From NCBI RefSeq assembly GCF_009720485.1, contig NZ_CP045245.1, forward strand, positions 3,979,326 through 4,043,325: a stretch of DNA of 64,000 nucleotides, in the 5' to 3' direction. Below are positions 28,217-37,411 of the stretch, one piece after another. The notes below the pieces were generated by a model. That model saw nothing but the letters and a program-made list of their open reading frames with translations, was not told the DNA's origin and ran no database searches. Position 1 is the first letter of the stretch, and every line of letters begins with the position of its first letter. The translations under genes and the position numbers were made by a program. Source of the stretch: Cellulomonas sp. JZ18. Lineage in GTDB: Bacteria; Actinomycetota; Actinomycetes; Actinomycetales; Cellulomonadaceae.

Positions 28217-28510
28217 TCAGGCCTCGCGGCGCAGGACCTTCGTGCGCAGGACGACCTCGTTGAGGCCGAGCTGGCGGTCGAGCTCCTTGGCGGTCGCCGG
28301 CGACGCGGTGAAGTCGACGACGGCGTAGATGCCCTCGGACTTCTTCTTGATGTCGTACGCGAGGCGACGACGGCCCCACACGTCCACCTTGTCGACCGTG
28401 CCACCCTCGGTCTTGACGACCGTCAGGTACTTGTCGAGCGACGGGGCGACGGTGCGCTCCTCGATCTCGGGGTCGAGGATGATCATGATCTCGTACTGAC
28501 GCAGGCTCAT
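28217..28510 (-). CDS. rpsF: 30S ribosomal protein S6
   Basis: [20 protein letters not shown], then [20 protein letters not shown] is typical S6. ATG 28510 is chosen because GAGGAGGTGGGT is directly upstream; the earlier GTG overlaps that site. S6 heterodimerises with S18 on the platform of the small subunit. First gene of the rpsF-ssb-rpsR-rplI operon, 97 residues. Confidence 0.97.
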   Translation of the reverse strand: MSLRQYEIMIILDPEIEERTVAPSLDKYLTVVKTEGGTVDKVDVWGRRRLAYDIKKKSEGIYAVVDFTASPATAKELDRQLGLNEVVLRTKVLRREA

Positions 28511-28607
28511 ACCCACCTCCTCTGGTCTTCGCGGTCACGGTCGGTCCGTGACAGGAGGGTCTCGTGCGTCGTGGCGCGCTCCCGCCCCGAGGTCGGGGAG
28601 AGGGCAC

Positions 28608-28638
28608 GCCGCTGCCGTCCGTGACGGACGGCAGCGGC
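28608..28638 (-). terminator. terminator after the penicillin-binding protein gene
   Basis: A perfect hairpin of GCCGCTGCCGTCC and its complement around a short loop lies 65 bases past the gene's stop and about 100 bases upstream of rpsF, separating the two transcripts. Confidence 0.8.
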
Positions 28639-28702
28639 CCAGACTACCGGTCCGGGGCGCCGCACCGAAATCGCGCGCCGCCCCGGCCCGGCTCTCGCCC
28701 GG

Positions 28703-31141
28703 CTACCCGTTGCCCGGCGCGGGCGGCTGCTGGCCGTTCCCCGGCGGCTGCTGACCGTTCGCGGGCGGCTGCTGGCCGCCGTTGCCGGGCGGCGGCGACT
28801 GGGTCGGCTGCGGCTGCTGGGGCGACTGCGTCGGCTGCGGCGCCGGGCCGTTCGACACGACGAGGGTCACGGCCGACCCCACGGGCACCGTGCTGCCCTC
28901 ACCGGGGTCGACGCGGATGACCCGTCCCTTGGCGACGCCGCTCGTCGAGTACTCGTAGGTGACGTTGACGACCAGGTTCGCCGCCTGCAGCGCGCCCGCG
29001 GCGTCGGCCTCGGTGCGGCCGGCCAGCCCGCCGGGGACCTGCACCTCGGTCGGCGCCTCCTGCGTCGGCTCGGGCGCGACGGTCTCGGTCGGCGTCGGGG
29101 TCGCGGTCGCGGTCGGCTTGCCGCCGACGTTCGCGCGCGGCGGGAAGTCCATCTCCTCGGCGTACTCCGGCTGCGCGAACACGCGCTCCATGTACGTGGC
29201 CCAGAGCGCGGACGGGTAGGACCCGCCGGTGACCTCCCGGACCCCGCCCCACGGCGTGATGGTGACCGGTGTCTTGTCGTCCTCGCCCAGCTGCGACAGC
29301 GCCACCGCGGTGGCGAGCTGCGGGACGTAGCCGACGAACCACGCGGACTTGTTCTCGTTCGACGTGCCCGTCTTGCCGGCGATCGGACGACCGAGCGGCT
29401 TGACGTTGCGCTCGGCGGACCCGCGCTCGACGACCTGCGTCATGGCGTACGTCGCGTCGGCCATGACGTCCGGCGCGAAGGCCTGGTTCCCGGCGGTGTC
29501 CGGCGTCCACGCGACCGAGCCGTCGGTGTTGTGCACCGTCTGGACGATGTGCGGCGTGCGCTGCACGCCCTGCGCGGCGAACGTCGCGTACGCGCCGGCC
29601 ATGTCGAGGGGGTGCACGGAGTCCGTGCCCAGCACGTTCGCGACCTCGATCCTCGGCTCGGTCGTCACCCCGGCCTTCTTGGCGACGTCGACCGTCGCCT
29701 GCGGGCCGACCTCGATGTTGAGCTGCGCGTACACCGTGTTCACGGAGTCCGCGGTCGCCTCCGCCAGGTCGATGTTGCCGAAGTCCTGGTTGCCGAAGTT
29801 GCGGACGTCCTTGGTCCCGTTCTCCCACTCGGGGAAGCGCTGCGGGGACCGGCCGTCGTAGCGGGTCGACAGGCTGATGCCCTTCTCCAGCGCCGCGACC
29901 AGCGTGAACGGCTTGAACGTCGACCCCGCCTGGATGATGTCGTAGCTGGCGGTGTTCCGGGCGTCGGCGAGGTAGTCCGGCCCGCCGTACAGGGCGACGA
30001 TGCCGCCCGTCGCCGGGTCCACGGACACGACCGACACCCGCAGGCGCGGGTCGGGCGTGCTGCCGTCGGAGAGCGCACCGGCGCGCAGCTCCTCGGCCGA
30101 GACCCTCGCGGCCTCCTGCACCTCGGGGTCGATCGTCGTGATGATGTCGAGCCCGCGCGTGCGCAGCTCGTCCTCGCGCCACAGCTTCGTCGCGAGCAGC
30201 TCGTCCTCGACCATCTTGAGCAGGTGGCCGTTGGGGCCGCGGTACGTCTCGCTGCGCGCGTACGGCTTCCACTCGGGGAACGTCTGCGCGGCGCGGTCGG
30301 CGGCGCTGAGCCAGCCCGAGTCCACCATGGAGTCGAGCACGATGCCCCAGCGCTGCTGCGCCTTCTCCGGGCTGTTCGCCGGGTCCCAGTTGTTCGGCGA
30401 CGGGATGACCGCCGCCAGGAGGGCCGCCTCCGAGACGCTCAGGTCGACGGCGTTCTTGTGGAAGTACGCCTGCGCGGCCGCCTGGATGCCGTACGCGTCA
30501 CGACCGAAGTAGATCGTGTTCAGGTAGCGGCCCATGATCTTCTCCTTGGACTCGCTCTGGGTGATCTTGACGGCGAGGATCGCCTCCTTCGCCTTCCCCA
30601 GGTAGTCCTTGGTGGTGTTCTGGTAGTACCGCTCCACGTACTGCTGGGTCAGCGTCGACCCGCCCTGCGTCGGCTTGCCCTGCACGTTGTTGATGAAGGC
30701 GCGCGCCATGCCGGTGATCGAGATGCCGCGGTTGGAGAAGAACGTCTTGTCCTCACCGGCGGCGACGGCCTTGCCGATGTGGTCCGGCAGCGTCTCGTAG
30801 TCGACGATCTCGCGCTTCTGCTCGGCGAACTGGCCCATCACCGGGCCCGGCTGGCCCGGCGCCGCGCCGGCGAAGTACACGGTCGTCGTCTCGAACTCGA
30901 CCTCCGCCAGCGCGTCCGGCGGCTGCACGAGCGCGAAGGCGGCGACCCCCGCGCCGAGGACGAGGAAGACGCCGCCGATGAACGTGCCGAGCACCACGCG
31001 CCACGAGGGCAGCCAGCGGTGCAGGCCGGTGTACCCCGAGCGGGGGTAGTCCCAGAAGCGTCGCTTCCCGGCCTCCCCGGTCGGGCGACGCGTCGCGCGC
31101 CGGGCGCGCGGCGGCGCCGTACGGCGGTTCGAGGCTGCCAA
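28703..31141 (-). CDS. bifunctional class A penicillin-binding protein with PASTA domain
   Basis: The 812-residue protein has a basic cytoplasmic head, one membrane segment (WRVVLGTFIGGVFLVLGAGV), a GT51 glycosyltransferase domain (EDKTFFSNRGI and QGGSTLTQQYVER), a transpeptidase domain with S-x-x-K (AGSTFKPF), S-x-N (ADSVNTVY) and KTG (GKTGTSNENKSAWFVGY), one PASTA domain (VPGGLAGRTEADAAGALQAA) and a Pro/Gln/Gly-rich tail. It polymerises and crosslinks peptidoglycan at the outer face of the membrane. Position upstream of rpsF matches ponA1 of mycobacteria. TTG 31141 is the 5' limit of the frame, preceded by GAAGG. The PASTA domain may bind muropeptides. Confidence 0.93.
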   Translation of the reverse strand: MAASNRRTAPPRARRATRRPTGEAGKRRFWDYPRSGYTGLHRWLPSWRVVLGTFIGGVFLVLGAGVAAFALVQPPDALAEVEFETTTVYFAGAAPGQPGPVMGQFAEQKREIVDYETLPDHIGKAVAAGEDKTFFSNRGISITGMARAFINNVQGKPTQGGSTLTQQYVERYYQNTTKDYLGKAKEAILAVKITQSESKEKIMGRYLNTIYFGRDAYGIQAAAQAYFHKNAVDLSVSEAALLAAVIPSPNNWDPANSPEKAQQRWGIVLDSMVDSGWLSAADRAAQTFPEWKPYARSETYRGPNGHLLKMVEDELLATKLWREDELRTRGLDIITTIDPEVQEAARVSAEELRAGALSDGSTPDPRLRVSVVSVDPATGGIVALYGGPDYLADARNTASYDIIQAGSTFKPFTLVAALEKGISLSTRYDGRSPQRFPEWENGTKDVRNFGNQDFGNIDLAEATADSVNTVYAQLNIEVGPQATVDVAKKAGVTTEPRIEVANVLGTDSVHPLDMAGAYATFAAQGVQRTPHIVQTVHNTDGSVAWTPDTAGNQAFAPDVMADATYAMTQVVERGSAERNVKPLGRPIAGKTGTSNENKSAWFVGYVPQLATAVALSQLGEDDKTPVTITPWGGVREVTGGSYPSALWATYMERVFAQPEYAEEMDFPPRANVGGKPTATATPTPTETVAPEPTQEAPTEVQVPGGLAGRTEADAAGALQAANLVVNVTYEYSTSGVAKGRVIRVDPGEGSTVPVGSAVTLVVSNGPAPQPTQSPQQPQPTQSPPPGNGGQQPPANGQQPPGNGQQPPAPGNG

Positions 31142-31383
31142 CTCCAGGCCTTCCGTCCGACGACTGGTCCGGCACGTCGCCCCGTCCGGTGGGTCGGGGC
31201 CGGCGCGCCGCGCTCAGTATGGAGGAACGACCTGCGCTGTTCGCCCGTGGGCGCCCGGGATGTTCCGGTTCTGCGCGCGCCTTCACATGATCGCCACCCG
31301 ACAACGACGGTCCCCGCCCCGGACGGGCGACCCCGGGCAGGCCGTCCGGGTTGTCGCGTCCGCTCGTGCCGACCTATTCTCCG

Positions 31384-31404
31384 GATGTATCGCGGTGATA
31401 CATC
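31384..31404. promoter_or_regulatory. PadR-type operator upstream of padR-ino1
   Basis: The palindrome GATGTATC-GCGG(T)-GATACATC has the ATGT...ACAT arms typical of PadR binding sites and lies 40 bases before the padR start, overlapping the likely promoter. Autoregulation of padR-ino1 is expected. Confidence 0.7.
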
Positions 31405-31443
31405 GAGACCGGGCGACCGTCCGGCGCGGGGAGAGGAGGCCAG

Positions 31444-32082
31444 GTGCGCGGACGTTCCGACGTGCTGGAGCCGGCCATCCTCGGCCTGCTCGCCGAGTCG
31501 CCGATGCACGGGTACGAGCTGCGCAAGCGGCTCAACCTGGTGCTCGGGTCCTTCCGGGCCCTCTCGTACGGCTCCCTGTACCCCGCGCTCAAGTCGCTCG
31601 CCGCGCGGGGCTGGATCGTCGGCACCGAGGCGCCGGCGGAGCGGGCCGTCGCGACCAAGCGCGCGCGCATCGTCTACCAGCTCACGGGCGAGGGCAAGGA
31701 GCACCTCCAGGAGGTCCTGCGCTCCGCCGGTCCGTCGGCGTGGGAGGACGAGAACTTCGACGTGCGGTTCGCGTTCTTCGGCCAGACCGACGCCGAGACG
31801 CGCCTGCGCATCCTCGAGGGCCGCCGCACGCGGCTGACCGAGCGGCTCGAGACGATCCGCCAGTCGTTCAACCGCACCCGCGAGCGCATGGACGAGTACA
31901 CCCTCGAGCTGCAGCGCCACGGCCTCGAGCAGGTCGAGCGCGAGGTCCGCTGGCTCGACGGGCTCATCGACAACGAGCGCGGCGTCCGCCGCGCCCGCAC
32001 CGAGAGCGAGGGCCGGCCGGCCCTCGCCACTGACGACGCCGAGGGATCCACCGAGGCGCACACCGAGAAGGAGCGAGGATGA
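31444..32082 (+). CDS. PadR-family transcriptional regulator
   Basis: The N-terminal winged helix ([20 protein letters not shown], then [16 protein letters not shown]) is PadR-like, with a C-terminal coiled-coil dimerisation region ([20 protein letters not shown]) and an acidic tail. The length is 212 residues. GTG 31444 follows GGAGAGGAGG. It overlaps ino1 by four bases (ATGA), an arrangement conserved with Rv0047c-Rv0046c of Mycobacterium tuberculosis, so it probably controls inositol synthesis. The palindrome at 31384 is the likely operator. The effector is unknown. Confidence 0.9.
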   Translation: MRGRSDVLEPAILGLLAESPMHGYELRKRLNLVLGSFRALSYGSLYPALKSLAARGWIVGTEAPAERAVATKRARIVYQLTGEGKEHLQEVLRSAGPSAWEDENFDVRFAFFGQTDAETRLRILEGRRTRLTERLETIRQSFNRTRERMDEYTLELQRHGLEQVEREVRWLDGLIDNERGVRRARTESEGRPALATDDAEGSTEAHTEKERG

Positions 32083-33173
32083 CCTCCATCCGCGTCGCCA
32101 TCGTCGGCGTCGGCAACTGCGCCGCATCGCTGGTCCAGGGCGTGCACTACTACCGCGACGCCGACCCGCAGGCGAAGGTCCCGGGCCTCATGCACGTGCA
32201 GTTCGGCGACTACCACGTGCGCGACATCGAGTTCGTCGCCGCGTTCGACGTCGACGCGAAGAAGGTCGGCTTCGACCTCTCCGAGGCGATCTTCAACTCG
32301 GAGAACAACACCATCAAGATCTCCGACGTCCCGCCGCTGGACGTGCCGGTGCAGCGCGGTCACACGCTCGACGGCATCGGCAAGTACTACGCGCAGACGA
32401 TCGAGGAGTCGGACGCGGAGCCGGTCGACGTCGTGCAGGTGCTGCGCGACACGCAGGCCGACGTCCTCGTCTGCTACCTGCCCGTCGGCTCCGAGGACGC
32501 GGCGAAGTTCTACGCCCAGGCCGCCATCGACGCGGGCGTCGCGTTCGTCAACGCGCTGCCGGTGTTCATCGCGTCCGACCCGGAGTGGGCCGCGAAGTTC
32601 GAGGCCGCCGGTGTGCCGATCGTCGGCGACGACATCAAGTCGCAGGTCGGCGCGACCATCACGCACCGCGTGCTCGCCCGCCTCTTCGAGGACCGCGGCG
32701 TCATCCTCGACCGCACGTACCAGCTGAACGTCGGCGGCAACATGGACTTCAAGAACATGCTCGAGCGCGAGCGCCTGGAGTCCAAGAAGGTGTCGAAGAC
32801 GCAGGCCGTCACGTCGAACCTCGACGACGGCCCGCTGGCCGGCAAGAAGGACGACCGCAACGTCCACATCGGCCCGTCGGACTACGTCGCGTGGCTCGAC
32901 GACCGCAAGTGGGCGTACGTGCGCCTCGAGGGCCGCGCGTTCGGCGACGTCCCGCTGAACCTCGAGTACAAGCTCGAGGTCTGGGACTCCCCGAACTCGG
33001 CGGGCGTCATCATCGACGCGCTCCGCGCGGCGAAGATCGCGAAGGACCGCGGCATCGGCGGCCCGATCCTGTCGGCGTCGACGTACTTCATGAAGTCCCC
33101 GCCGGTGCAGATGGAGGACCAGAAGGGCCGCGCCCAGCTGGAGGCCTTCATCCGCGGTGAGGTGGAGCGCTGA
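32079..33173 (+). CDS. ino1: myo-inositol-1-phosphate synthase
   Basis: This 364-residue enzyme has an N-terminal NAD-binding motif ([16 protein letters not shown]) and the conserved active-site region [15 protein letters not shown], then [13 protein letters not shown] and [13 protein letters not shown]. It converts glucose-6-phosphate to inositol-1-phosphate, the first step to phosphatidylinositol and mycothiol in Actinobacteria. Length matches the short actinobacterial/archaeal type. It is translationally coupled to padR. The 3' end has been tandemly duplicated just beyond the stop (separate entry). Confidence 0.96.
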   Translation: MTSIRVAIVGVGNCAASLVQGVHYYRDADPQAKVPGLMHVQFGDYHVRDIEFVAAFDVDAKKVGFDLSEAIFNSENNTIKISDVPPLDVPVQRGHTLDGIGKYYAQTIEESDAEPVDVVQVLRDTQADVLVCYLPVGSEDAAKFYAQAAIDAGVAFVNALPVFIASDPEWAAKFEAAGVPIVGDDIKSQVGATITHRVLARLFEDRGVILDRTYQLNVGGNMDFKNMLERERLESKKVSKTQAVTSNLDDGPLAGKKDDRNVHIGPSDYVAWLDDRKWAYVRLEGRAFGDVPLNLEYKLEVWDSPNSAGVIIDALRAAKIAKDRGIGGPILSASTYFMKSPPVQMEDQKGRAQLEAFIRGEVER

Positions 33174-33240
33174 CCCGGAGCGCAGCGGAGGGACAGCGCG
33201 ACCACGGGCGTGGAGCGCTGACCCGGAGCGCAGCGGAGGG
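33162..33240 (+). repeat. 48-bp period tandem duplication of the ino1 3' end
   Basis: A 31-base sequence that includes the last codons and stop of ino1 (GTGGAGCGCTGACCCGGAGC and onward) occurs at 33162-33192 and again exactly at 33210-33240. A weaker third partial copy (GAGCGCAGCGAGG) follows at about 33249. Confidence 0.8.
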
Positions 33241-33294
33241 TGGGGGCCGAGCGCAGCGAGGCACCCGCCCGTAGCGGAGCGCAGGACCACGCCA

Positions 33295-33329
33295 CGAGGG
33301 CCCGACGAGCACGTCTCGTCGGGCCCTCG
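33295..33329 (+). terminator. terminator after ino1
   Basis: A perfect 15-base stem (CGAGGGCCCGACGAG and its complement) with a 5-base loop, lying about 120 bases past the ino1 stop. Confidence 0.8.
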
Positions 33330-33357
33330 GCCGTCGGGGCGCCGGTCGCGGTGCGGG

Positions 33358-33399
33358 TCGTGCAGCGTTGCGGACACGGAGTGACCAGAACGCTTCACG
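33358..33399 (+). repeat. REP-like 42-base element, copy 1
   Basis: Similar over its full length to the reverse complement of 34483-34524, sharing an AGCGTTGCGGACAC block and a GCTTCACG end. The two copies bracket the AbiEi-like gene. Confidence 0.65.
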
Positions 33400-33483
33400 C
33401 CCCGGTGGCGCGGCCGGCCCCGCCGGCCCCCCGTCCACAGGGCCTGGTCCTCGCCCCCCAGGGGACGGCGCCGTTCGCGCACC

Positions 33484-34487
33484 ATGACGGGCATGACCGG
33501 CGAGGCGGTGCTGCGGACGGACGTCAGGACGTGGCCGGACGTGCAGGCCCTCCCCGAGCCCGTGCGCTCGCTCGTGGTCCAGCAGGAGGGGACGGCCACG
33601 ACGGCGCAGCTCGTCGCCGGCGGCGTCCCGGCACGCACGGTGGCGCGCCGGGTGCGGTGCGGGCGGTGGCAGCGCCTGCACCGCGGGGTCGTCGTGCTGC
33701 AGTCGGGACCGGTGCGCTGGCGCCAGCGGGCGCACGGCGCGCTGCTGGCGGCCGGGCCCGGGTCGGCGCTGTCGCACGCGTCGGCCGCGTACCTGCACGG
33801 GTTCCGGGCGACGCCGGGCCGCTCGGTGGTCGTGAGCGTGCCGGCGGAGCGGGTGGTGCGGCCCCACGCCGGGCTCGTCGTCCGACGCCGCAGGCGGGTG
33901 CCGCCCGCGTGGGGCGGTTGCGGTCCGTGGGCCCCGAGGACACGGTGCTCGACCTCGTGCACGAGGCCGCCGACGAGGACGCGGCGGTGGCCGTGACGTG
34001 CGAGGCGGTGCGGGCGGGGGTCCGGCCGGCGGTGGTCCTGGCCGCGGCCGCCGAGCGCGCGGTCCTCCGGCACCGCGCGCTGGTGCGCGCGCTGCTCGGC
34101 GACCCGACGCTCGGGGTCGAGTCGCCCCTCGAGCACCGGTACGTGCGTGACGTCGAGCGCCGGCACGGGCTGCCCCGGTCCGCCGGCCAGGTCCGCACGC
34201 GCGTCGAGGACCGGTGGATCCGGTCCGACCGGGTGTACCCCGGCGTCCGCGTCGAGCTCGACGGCGCGCTCGCGCACCCGTTCGCGGCGACGGACTCCGA
34301 CGTGTGGCGCGACAACGCCGTGCGCGTGCAGGAGGGCGACGTGACGCTGCGCTACCGCTGGCACCACGTGGTGACGACGCCGTGCGCGGTGGCGCGGCAG
34401 GTGGCGTCCGCCCTGGCGGTGCGCGGGACCGCGGTGGACCTGCGCGCCTGCCCACGCTGCCGGGACGACGCCCGTCCGCCCTCGTGA
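33484..34487 (+). CDS. AbiEi-antitoxin-like regulator, one frameshift
   Basis: The N-terminus (ALPEPVRSLVVQQEGTATTA, then QLVAGGVPARTVARRVRCGR, then WQRLHRGV) is the winged-helix pattern shared by AbiEi antitoxins and related actinobacterial proteins. The middle (LSHASAAYLHGF) and C-terminus (VEDRWIRSDRVYPGVRVELD, then VQEGDVTLRYRWHHVV) resemble the DUF559-like nuclease-fold tail of these proteins. One base is missing near 33905 (GTGGGGCGG), after which the frame resumes as LRSVGPEDTVLDLVHEAADE. The corrected length is 334 residues. No AbiEii-type toxin is adjacent, so it is either a solo regulator or an orphan antitoxin. It is bracketed by two REP-like elements. Confidence 0.7.
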
Positions 34488-34524
34488 AGCCTTCCGGACG
34501 CCTGGTGTCCGCAACGCTTCACGA
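34483..34524 (-). repeat. REP-like 42-base element, copy 2
   Basis: Inverted relative to 33358-33399. It overlaps the stop codon of the AbiEi-like gene and can fold by itself (CGTGAAGC pairing with GCTTCACG, and CGGAC with GTCCG), so it may also act as a terminator. Confidence 0.65.
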
Positions 34525-34557
34525 GAGCTCCCCGGTGGTCCGGGGCCCGCGCCGGGC

Positions 34558-36000
34558 TCAGCCGTCGGTGCGGGGTGCGAGCCAGCTCGCGACGCCGAGC
34601 GCTCCCGCCTCCTGCACGGTCGTGCCGACGCCGCGGACGGAACCGGTCGCGAGGTCGACGGTCCACAGCTGGCGGCTGGCACCGGGCTCCTCGTAGCAGT
34701 GCAGGTGACCGGTCCACACCAGGGCACCCGCGCCACCCGGCTCCACGCCGCACACGTCGTCCGGCAGCCCCGCGACGCCCGGCAGCTCCGTGGGTCGGCC
34801 GTCCTCCCACAGGTACGCCCCGCCCCAGCAGACGTCGAAGCAGTCCGCGAACGCGCGGGTCAGCGGCAGGTGCGTCACGAGCGCGACCCCGTCGCGCAGC
34901 CAGCTGCCGGGGCCGGGGGCGACGTCGCCGCCACGCAGCGCGTGCAGGACCTCGGGCGTGCCGCCGCCGGCGTCGAGGCGGACGACCTGCCCGCCGTGCT
35001 CCTCGAGGTACTCGTTCTGCGGGACGTAGGGGGTGTCGTCGCGGCAGGTCGCCAGCAGGGTGCCGGCGTCGAGCCAGGTCGCCACAAAGCAGGTCTGCCC
35101 CGCCGGCACGCTGAGCGTCGTCGTCGTCCCGGTCGCCAGGTCCACCACGACGGGCGTCGGGCTGAAGCCGCCGGCGGAGGCGATGCGGCGTCCGTCCGGG
35201 GCCGGCGTGACCTCGGTGAGGTCCGCGGCACCGGCGAGCTCGCGCGGCGGACCGTCCACCGGGACGACCCGGAGCCGGAGGGCGCCCTCGGCGGAGCCGG
35301 ACCACAGCTCCTCGCCCGTCGGCAGGACCGAGACGAGGTCGTCCGTGCCGCGCACCCGCTCGTCCACGACGAGGTCCCCCGTACGCAGGTCGTACTCCCC
35401 GACGACGGGCGGTGCGTCGGCACCCACCCCCTCGGGCCAGGTCCGTACCCGGGCGGTCGGACCACCCGACCAGGACAGCAGCTCCACGGCCCGCTCGCTC
35501 TCGCGCACGAGGTAGAGCTCCCCGGTGGGCGCGGACAGCGCGAGCACGTGCCGCTCGACCTCCGGCTCGTACACCAGCGGCGCGTACGACAGGAGGAACC
35601 AGCCCGGGCCGGCCGCGTCCAGGGCGCCGTCAGGCAGGGACAGCATCGGGGGCATGCCCGCCACCGCGACGGGCGTGCTCGTCGGCGTCGGGGTGGCGGT
35701 GGGCGTCGGGGTCGGGGTCGGGGTGGGGGTGGGTGACGGCGTCCCCGTCCCGGTCGTCGTCGGGCTCGGGGTCACGGCGGGCTCGGCCGGGGGGCGGTGC
35801 AGACCCAGCCAGCCGGCCACCGCGACGGCGACGACGGCGACCGCGGCGACGGACGCGTACCGCGTCTCGTGCAGGGCACGACGCCGGCGCACGTCGCGGT
35901 GGAGCGCCGCGAGCTCGTCGGCGTCGAGGCGCAGGCCGGCCTCACGCGCCTCCAGGTCCCGCAGCGCGCCCGTGAGGCGGGCGGTCAGGTCATCGGTCAC
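34558..36000 (-). CDS. membrane-anchored beta-propeller-like protein, partner of the ECF sigma factor
   Basis: The 480-residue protein has a ~45-residue cytoplasmic head, one membrane helix (YASVAAVAVVAVAVAGWLGL), a Thr/Pro repeat linker (PTPTPTPTPTPTATPTPTST) and an extracellular domain with WD/YVTN-like repeats (GGFSPTPVVVDLATGTTTTL, then QLWTVDLATGSVRG). GTG 36000 overlaps the end of the sigma gene by 11 bases. Such partners usually act as anti-sigma factors or sensors, with the cytoplasmic head holding the sigma factor. That function is inferred from arrangement; no ZAS zinc motif is present. Confidence 0.75.
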   Translation of the reverse strand: MTDDLTARLTGALRDLEAREAGLRLDADELAALHRDVRRRRALHETRYASVAAVAVVAVAVAGWLGLHRPPAEPAVTPSPTTTGTGTPSPTPTPTPTPTPTATPTPTSTPVAVAGMPPMLSLPDGALDAAGPGWFLLSYAPLVYEPEVERHVLALSAPTGELYLVRESERAVELLSWSGGPTARVRTWPEGVGADAPPVVGEYDLRTGDLVVDERVRGTDDLVSVLPTGEELWSGSAEGALRLRVVPVDGPPRELAGAADLTEVTPAPDGRRIASAGGFSPTPVVVDLATGTTTTLSVPAGQTCFVATWLDAGTLLATCRDDTPYVPQNEYLEEHGGQVVRLDAGGGTPEVLHALRGGDVAPGPGSWLRDGVALVTHLPLTRAFADCFDVCWGGAYLWEDGRPTELPGVAGLPDDVCGVEPGGAGALVWTGHLHCYEEPGASRQLWTVDLATGSVRGVGTTVQEAGALGVASWLAPRTDG

Positions 36001-36562
36001 GGCGGGGCTCCTCCCGGCTCACGAGGTGCACGGGTGCGACGTCGGTGGACGGGACGGCGGTGGTGCCGAGGCGGGCGTTGAGCGTGGCGATGCCGTCCGC
36101 GACGTACCGCTTGACGGCGCCCTCGCTGAGGCCCAGCAGCTGTGCGGTCTCGCGCACGGACAGGTCGTCGAGGTGACGCAGCAGGACGCAGGCGCGCTCA
36201 CGCGGGCTCAGCTCCGCGAGCGCGGCGACGACGTCGGCGCCCAGGACGTCCGGGTCGGGGTCGACGACGGCCTGCTGCGTCATGGTCGCGAGCCGTGCGA
36301 CGACGTGCTGCTCGCGGCCCCGTCGGCGCGCGCCGTCGACGAACCGCGACACGATCGCGCGGCACACGTACTGCTCGGCCTGCTGCACCGAGGCGAACGC
36401 GGCCCGCGCCGAGAACGTCGCCACCAGCGCGTCGTGCACCAGGTCGAGCGCCTCCGCGCGCGACCCGGACACGAGCGTCGCCCGCGCCACCAGCGCGCCG
36501 TACCGCTCCTGCACCAACGCGTCGAGCGCCGGTTGCCACCGTCCGCTCACGTCGTCCACCAC
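35990..36562 (-). CDS. ECF-type RNA polymerase sigma factor (SigE-like)
   Basis: Region 2 is LVARATLVSGSRAEALDLVH with DALVATFSARAAF, and region 4 is LSPRERACVLLRHLDDLSVR with ETAQLLGLSEGAVKRYVADG, an intact sigma-4 helix-turn-helix. The length is about 190 residues, right for ECF factors. Two adjacent GTG codons (36562, 36559) and a third at 36550 are possible starts, with GGAGG a little upstream. It is coupled to the membrane protein downstream, which should regulate it. The regulon is unknown. Confidence 0.85.
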   Translation of the reverse strand: MVDDVSGRWQPALDALVQERYGALVARATLVSGSRAEALDLVHDALVATFSARAAFASVQQAEQYVCRAIVSRFVDGARRRGREQHVVARLATMTQQAVVDPDPDVLGADVVAALAELSPRERACVLLRHLDDLSVRETAQLLGLSEGAVKRYVADGIATLNARLGTTAVPSTDVAPVHLVSREEPRRDR

Positions 36563-36720
36563 CCCGGCACCGGTCCTCCTCCGTCGCGCTCGGGAGTACA
36601 ACGCGTGCGCGCCCGCGGCGGTTGGGGGCGGTGCCCGTACGGCGGTCGGCGCTGCTCCGGTCGGGTGTCACCCGCGTGCCCGCCGGGCAGGACGCGCCGG
36701 CCCCGTGGCAGCATGCCCGG

Positions 36721-37053
36721 GTGCGTCTCCTTCGTCCCGTCCTCGCCGGCGTCCTCGTCCTCCCCGCCCTCGCGGCCTGCACGTTCTCCGCGGACGTCGA
36801 CCTCGGGCCCGGCGTCGAGCCGGAGAAGCTCGCGACGCAGGTGAGCGCCGCCCTCGAGGAGTCCGTCGGCGTCGCCCCCGACGACGTGGAGTGCGACGAC
36901 CAGCTGGACGCCCGGGTGGACGCCACGACGCGCTGCGTCCTGACCGCCGGTGAGGAGCGGTACGGGCTCACCGTCACCGCGACCTCGGTCGAGGGCGACA
37001 CCGTCGACTTCGACGTCCAGGTCGACGAGGAGCCGATGGCGGACGGGTCCTGA
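36721..37053 (+). CDS. DUF4333-type lipoprotein
   Basis: The GTG at 36721 opens a signal peptide (VRLLRPVLAGVLVLPALAAC) with lipobox LAAC. The mature part has the DUF4333 pattern: an acidic start, VAPDDVECDDQLDA and TTRCVLTAGEERYGLTVTAT, with two cysteines likely disulphide-bonded. These are surface-exposed lipoproteins of Actinobacteria with no assigned biochemical role. The length is 110 residues. It heads a same-strand run that includes type VII-like genes, 28 bases before the next start. Confidence 0.82.
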   Translation: MRLLRPVLAGVLVLPALAACTFSADVDLGPGVEPEKLATQVSAALEESVGVAPDDVECDDQLDARVDATTRCVLTAGEERYGLTVTATSVEGDTVDFDVQVDEEPMADGS

Positions 37054-37081
37054 CGGACCGGGTCGCCGCGGGAGGGGTGGG

Positions 37082-37411
37082 ATGAACGTCTCGATCTCGG
37101 TCAGCGCGCAGGAGGTCACGGGCCTCGCGGACGCGCTGGACGGCGTGGGGGCCGAGTACGGCTGCCCGGCGCTCCCCACCACCGGTACCGGTGCCGAGTC
37201 CACCGGGCACGTCGAGCTCGCGCAGGCGCTGCCCCAGTTCTGCCAGTTCACGTCCGAGGTGCTGAACGCCCTGGTGGCGAACCTGATGCAGCACGCGGAG
37301 CAGCTGCGCGAGGCGTCGCGGCTGTACTGCTCGGCCGACGACGGCGCGTCCTCGGCCGTCGACGCGCTGCGGCTGCCCGCGTTCGACGCGCACCTGGACC
37401 AGGCGCGGTGA
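37082..37411 (+). CDS. small helical WXG100-like protein
   Basis: The 109-residue protein is predicted as two long helices around a turn (ISVSAQEVTGLADALDGVGA, then LPQFCQFTSEVLNALVANLM), the fold of ESX/WXG100 type VII secretion substrates, though no strict W-x-G is present. ATG 37082 is used. It overlaps the next gene by four bases (GTGA), implying joint translation. It may be the small partner that pairs with the N-terminal domain of the large downstream protein for export. Confidence 0.65.
   Translation: MNVSISVSAQEVTGLADALDGVGAEYGCPALPTTGTGAESTGHVELAQALPQFCQFTSEVLNALVANLMQHAEQLREASRLYCSADDGASSAVDALRLPAFDAHLDQAR

Noticed and set aside
35650..35760. GGTCGG-type tandem repeat
   Set aside because: It encodes the Thr/Pro linker of the membrane protein at 34558-36000 and is explained by that.
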